Shown here in pieces: positions 60,776 to 64,000 of a stretch of DNA of 64,000 nucleotides (position 1 is its first letter; every line of letters starts with the position of its first letter). This DNA comes from Opitutales bacterium (GTDB lineage: Bacteria; Verrucomicrobiota; Verrucomicrobiia; Opitutales; Seribacteraceae), in assembly GCA_028101545.1 (NCBI GenBank), contig JAOHKZ010000001.1:1-64000 (forward strand), given 5' to 3'. The notes beneath the pieces are model-generated. The model saw only the letters and a list, made by a program, of their open reading frames with translations, searched no databases and had not been told where the DNA came from. A program made the position numbers and the translations under genes.

Positions 60776-62173
60776 TTACTCTTTTTCTTTGATATCAGCT
60801 TTGGCAAGGGATGCATTTCTTAATGTTTCCGCATCTTTAAATGTATTTAAGCATTGAACGACTGCTGAGGTACAAAACACAGGACTTGTTATACAGTGAT
60901 GTCCGCTCCAGCTTCCATTACTACTTTGAATTTTGCGCAGCCTACGATGCATTTTTTCATCCCAGCTTTTCCATGCTTCTCCACCAGTAATGACTAAAGA
61001 TTCACTCGTCATTAGATAACTCAAGAATTCTTCTCCTCCATTATTCCCGAAGCCAGTAAGTAAGGCGTTATCATTTTGAACCCGTTTTTGCTGTCGTTCG
61101 TTTTGGGCAACCGATTTTGCAAGTGATTTAGCTTTTTCCTCCTTCACTCCGCTTTTACGTAGATTGTCTACGGTGAGCTTAGCCGTCTGTGGTATTTTAC
61201 CTTCAGCTTTTGCTTGTTTTAGTATGTCATTGGCTTCAAGGGTCTCGGATGCGGTTGCTCTTTGAGCACCCGCAAATGCATAGAGCTCAATACCGGCTGC
61301 TTTATCAGAACGCACTTTCCCCGAATCGTCATCAAAATTATCCTTCTGGTTTTTTCGTGCACGATCTAGAACTTCTTTATCTATTTTCTTCCCGGCAGAC
61401 TGAGCAATCTCCAATGCCTGTTCCGCTAAGGATGATTGAAGAACGGGTGCCCATCCTCCCCCTTTCCAGCTTCCGTCTTTTTGCTGAGAATCTTGAATCT
61501 TCGCTATGCATTTGTCTATTGCCTGATCAACCCGCTTCCTGAGTTTTGATTTCTTGGGTAATTCATTGAGAATCCTTGCTAAATAGCGAGCAGTTAAAGA
61601 AGTATCCACATACTGGCCCATCTTCGCTTGTGGTTGTGTTCCGGTAAGTTGGGTGATTTTTGGCCCTTCTTCTGGTGCAGATTCTACCACTTGGACTAAT
61701 GCTTCGGTTGCTTTGCGAATAGTTGATTTATATTTCCCTTTTTGTGGAGTGTGTCCGGAGCGGAGAAAGGCCATTGCGGCAAAGGATGTGGTTGCGGGGT
61801 CACCTTTGACTGCGTGTGGGTCTCGAATGTTTTGTCGGGAACTTGTACCGGCACCCCATGTTCCATCTTCATGCTGAGCTTCGGCTAGCCATTCGAGTGC
61901 TTTGTCAATGAACGGAGGTATAGACCCTGGTTTGTAAGTATAATCATCTTCAATTTGATCGATTTCATGTTCACCTTTCAACTGGTCTGAACCAAGGACT
62001 TTTACGCGTGATCCAAAGGTGGGTTTTGTAGTAAGTAATTCGATACGCTGCTCGGCTGAATCAAGTTTGATCTTTTTTGATTTAAAAGTTTGAGCGGATG
62101 TGGGTGTGATTGATTTAGCTAAACAACCGGTTGTCATTATTGCTGACAGAAGAATTATTTTTTTCATTTTCAT
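60776..62173 (-). CDS. Lipoprotein alpha-alpha toroid (squalene-cyclase/prenyltransferase-like), copy 2
   Basis: 465 residues. The N-terminus MKMKKIILLSAIMTTGC gives a lipobox (TTGC) and so a lipoprotein. AQHEDGTWGAGTS, QQKDGSWKGGGWAP and QSSNGSWSGHH are QW-like repeats; the rest is charged coil (about 290-370: KSLAKSVAQNERQQKRVQND). A ribosome site AAAGGAAAA precedes the ATG. It is transcribed with the 397-residue toroid gene. Two related genes in tandem suggest a heteromeric surface or periplasmic complex. Confidence 0.65.
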   Translation of the reverse strand: MKMKKIILLSAIMTTGCLAKSITPTSAQTFKSKKIKLDSAEQRIELLTTKPTFGSRVKVLGSDQLKGEHEIDQIEDDYTYKPGSIPPFIDKALEWLAEAQHEDGTWGAGTSSRQNIRDPHAVKGDPATTSFAAMAFLRSGHTPQKGKYKSTIRKATEALVQVVESAPEEGPKITQLTGTQPQAKMGQYVDTSLTARYLARILNELPKKSKLRKRVDQAIDKCIAKIQDSQQKDGSWKGGGWAPVLQSSLAEQALEIAQSAGKKIDKEVLDRARKNQKDNFDDDSGKVRSDKAAGIELYAFAGAQRATASETLEANDILKQAKAEGKIPQTAKLTVDNLRKSGVKEEKAKSLAKSVAQNERQQKRVQNDNALLTGFGNNGGEEFLSYLMTSESLVITGGEAWKSWDEKMHRRLRKIQSSNGSWSGHHCITSPVFCTSAVVQCLNTFKDAETLRNASLAKADIKEKE

Positions 62174-62518
62174 ATTTTCCTTTCTTTACAAATAATTTGG
62201 TAGAATATTTTAAAGACGCTCAGATTAGCATCTTTTTAGAGATTCTATTATTGCAGAATTGAAAAATGAATTGTTCTGAGAAAGTAAAAGCTTTGTCAGA
62301 AAATTGTCATGAAGGTGAAAAATAGAGAGTTTTAAAATCGAAGAAATGCTCTCTATCTTATCGCATTTCCTTGAATCAGGTATGTCTAACCTTACGAAGT
62401 TCCATTGATTATAATTTTATTTCGGATAAATTATGATCGATTTATCAAAAATATGTGAGAAGGTTAAATTTGTAGTTTTTATACAAAAGCCAACAGAGAA
62501 ATTCTAAACAAACATACT
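62174..62518. other. 345-base intergenic stretch between divergent genes
   Basis: No gene is supported. It contains presumed promoters for the toroid operon (minus) and for the 303-residue gene (plus); TTGATT (62406-62411) and TAAATT (62428-62433) with a 16-base spacer is the best plus-strand candidate. An AGAGAG/CTCTCT inverted repeat lies further upstream. The sequence is AT-rich throughout. Confidence 0.5.
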
Positions 62519-63430
62519 ATGAAAATATTCAATATAATATCGGCACTATGCTTTTGTGTTTCGATTCATGCAGAGCAGTTGGATTTGAAAAAAGTTTCTG
62601 ATGGTTCGAACTGGATTATGCACATGGATTTTGAATCAATGAGAAGTTCAGAGATTGGTTCCTTTCTTGAGGATTCATTAGAAAAAATTCCTGAGATGGA
62701 AGAAAAGATGAGAGGTTTACAGAAAAAGTTTGGAGTTGATTTGATGGGAGTTTCTAACCTTACCTTATTTGGAACCGGAGAAAAGCATAAGGGGATAGGT
62801 ATACTGGAAGGCGGTGTTGATGCATCCATTGTTACCGAAGTCACAAGAACACGGGAATACATTCAAGAATCAAAAGTGGGAAAAAAAACTATTTTCTCTA
62901 CTGATAAAGGAAGACGTCCCATGGCATTTAGTGTGCTCAAAAAAGGGAAGATCGTTTTTGGACCGGATTGTGATTATGTTTCCGAGGGCATTCAGATTGC
63001 GAATGGAAAAGGGAGTGGATTGAGCAGTCATCCTATTCTTGAATCCCTTAACGATGTACTGGAGACTCCAGGTTTTTTATTTTTCGCGAATGTGAAAGGT
63101 GTTAAAGAGACTACTGATTTGGATCCATGGGCAAGGATGATGGCAGATAAAATCGAATCATGTGGTATGGTAATTGGCGATGATGATGGCGGCCTTAAAA
63201 TGATTGGTCTAATAGAAACCCATTCGCTTGAATCATCTGAGCCCATGGAGAATATGATCCGTGGAGGGCTGGCGATGATGGAAATGAAAGCGAAAGATAA
63301 CAAACGAATGGAAGGATTGTTCGAGGGTTACGAGGTGATTCGTGAAGGAAGAACCATTCGGATTGAAATTAAAATTTCAAACTCGTTTGTTATTGAGCGA
63401 GTTGAAAAAGAAATGAAGAAAGCTGTCTGA
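62519..63430 (+). CDS. Exported protein of unknown function (303 residues)
   Basis: A short signal peptide (MKIFNIISALCFCVSIHA) precedes a single soluble domain of alternating strands and helices (SNLTLFGTGEKHKGIGILEGGVDASIVTEV, KTIFSTDKGRRPMAFSVLKKGKIVFGPDCDYVSEGIQ). No family recognised; proteins with this signal and layout are common and unassigned in the phylum. It is divergent from the toroid operon and convergent with the TIGR03643-like gene. Confidence 0.6.
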   Translation: MKIFNIISALCFCVSIHAEQLDLKKVSDGSNWIMHMDFESMRSSEIGSFLEDSLEKIPEMEEKMRGLQKKFGVDLMGVSNLTLFGTGEKHKGIGILEGGVDASIVTEVTRTREYIQESKVGKKTIFSTDKGRRPMAFSVLKKGKIVFGPDCDYVSEGIQIANGKGSGLSSHPILESLNDVLETPGFLFFANVKGVKETTDLDPWARMMADKIESCGMVIGDDDGGLKMIGLIETHSLESSEPMENMIRGGLAMMEMKAKDNKRMEGLFEGYEVIREGRTIRIEIKISNSFVIERVEKEMKKAV

Positions 63431-63447
63431 GCGGACAACGGTTTTGT

Positions 63448-63729
63448 TTAATATTCTGTTCTGGGAGTATTTCTCCGATGGCGAAATAGTTTTTGATGCT
63501 TAATGCTCTGGGTCGAAGCACGTTTACGCCAGAGGCGGAAACTTGATGGTTTCAGAGATTTTCTCATGTGGGCGATCACTTTGCTTTCATTCAGTCCAGT
63601 TACTCTTCGAATTTCTTCAAAGGTTATACGATCGGCCCAGGCAGCCCAAATAATCCAATCGGAACTGTCTTTGGATGGTTCCGGTTTTTTGACCCGAGTG
63701 ACAGGGTTCTTGGATTGCTTAGGTTTCAC
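63448..63729 (-). CDS. TIGR03643-type small conserved protein
   Basis: 93 residues with a basic N-terminus and the conserved core DWIIWAAWADRITFEEIRRVTGLNESKVIAHMRKSLKPSSFRLWRKRAS, which carries the invariant Trp, Asp and the KPSSFxxWRKR end of this family. The family occurs in many bacteria and archaea and looks like a helix-turn-helix nucleic-acid protein, but no role is established. It is convergent with the 303-residue gene (17-base gap). Confidence 0.8.
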   Translation of the reverse strand: MKPKQSKNPVTRVKKPEPSKDSSDWIIWAAWADRITFEEIRRVTGLNESKVIAHMRKSLKPSSFRLWRKRASTQSIKHQKLFRHRRNTPRTEY

Positions 63730-63950
63730 AGTTTAAGGATATCAGAAAAAAACGCGGTGGCAAATTATGTTCAGGTTGGATTGTGGTGAATTTCAAATTG
63801 TAGGTTTGTTCATTCTGACTTAGGGTTAAATAAAAAAATGCATATTTTGACTTTATATTTTTTAAAAAGTTGTCTCATCATGGATGAAGGAAGTAACTCC
63901 GGTGTTTTCGATTTGTTTGGTTTTAAGTTTAGATTAAAAAAAGAAATTTT

Positions 63951-64000
63951 ATGACGGTTCATCAAGATCCATTTCGTGAAGCCCGCGAGCAGTCCGGCGT
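63951..64000 (+). CDS. 5' end of a gene truncated by the window (17 residues visible)
   Basis: An ATG at 63951 opens a frame that runs off the right edge: MTVHQDPFREAREQSGV. An N-terminus of this form (DPF..AR.QSG) is seen in some verrucomicrobial cytochrome P450s, but 17 residues cannot prove it. The upstream 220 bases hold no other gene. Confidence 0.35.
   Translation, partial: MTVHQDPFREAREQSG

Noticed and set aside
1-64000. CRISPR arrays, rRNA and tRNA genes
   Set aside because: No regularly spaced repeats, no rRNA-like blocks and no cloverleaf-type sequence were recognised; gaps between genes are mostly under 300 bases.

Overview
The window looks like a chromosomal segment of a heterotrophic, probably marine member of the Verrucomicrobiota (PVC group). 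The inference rests on gene content: a DUF1552/DUF1592 pair, a formylglycine sulfatase followed by a secreted DUF6797-type beta-propeller protein, several secreted PQQ-like propellers, tandem CehA/McbA-type PHP proteins and a TIGR03643-type small protein. Many genes lack a clear Shine-Dalgarno sequence. No rRNA, tRNA, CRISPR array, transposase or integrase was recognised. The species cannot be named from sequence alone.

Layout. 1-9419: purT with a MazG-like pyrophosphohydrolase, an oxidoreductase, two hydrolases and an AttEFGH-like set (ATPase, fused FtsX-type permease, secreted CrtC/AttH-like protein). 9429-15927: a sulfatase and cupredoxin-propeller pair, then two tandem PHP proteins. 16009-17075: a nucleotidyltransferase/partner pair resembling a toxin-antitoxin unit. 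17169-22337: a secreted propeller, a lipoprotein, acnB and two DoxX-like membrane proteins. 22508-23929: arfB, with a BrnT-like toxin/antitoxin pair at its 3' end. 24095-27958: a Fic-MerR fusion and rapA. 27959-37348: an AT-richer accessory region starting exactly at the rapA stop codon. It carries a DUF4143 ATPase, an ion channel, a GYF/PH-like membrane protein, a TerB-like/BRCT protein, a giant DUF4011 helicase with a Vsr-like nuclease end, and a GIY-YIG protein. 37350-42050: a PLD-helicase-S24-DUF3427 protein and a RelB/YafQ module. 42184-45745: a regulated cluster (glutaminase-fold protein, ArsR-type regulator, VWA protein, MORN-repeat protein). 45951-51081: a compact operon for SAM-independent spermidine synthesis (speA, carboxyspermidine dehydrogenase, nspC, speB). 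51089-64000: unknown small genes, the DUF1552/DUF1592 pair, a beta-lactamase-fold protein, a PQQ propeller and two alpha-toroid (squalene-cyclase-like) secreted proteins.

The main discovery is a recurrent insertion architecture. The 3' end of arfB is repeated just after the toxin-antitoxin pair that follows it. The 3' end of rapA is present three times (27827-27958, 29484-29615, 36835-36872), bracketing two blocks of accessory or defence-like genes. This is the footprint expected of elements that integrate into gene 3' ends and restore the reading frame with their own tail copy, yet no recombinase gene lies inside. A third module (RelB/YafQ) is bracketed by imperfect direct repeats that are not gene tails. 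Cargo bounded by host-gene tail copies without an encoded integrase may be an undescribed class of mobilised defence cassette.
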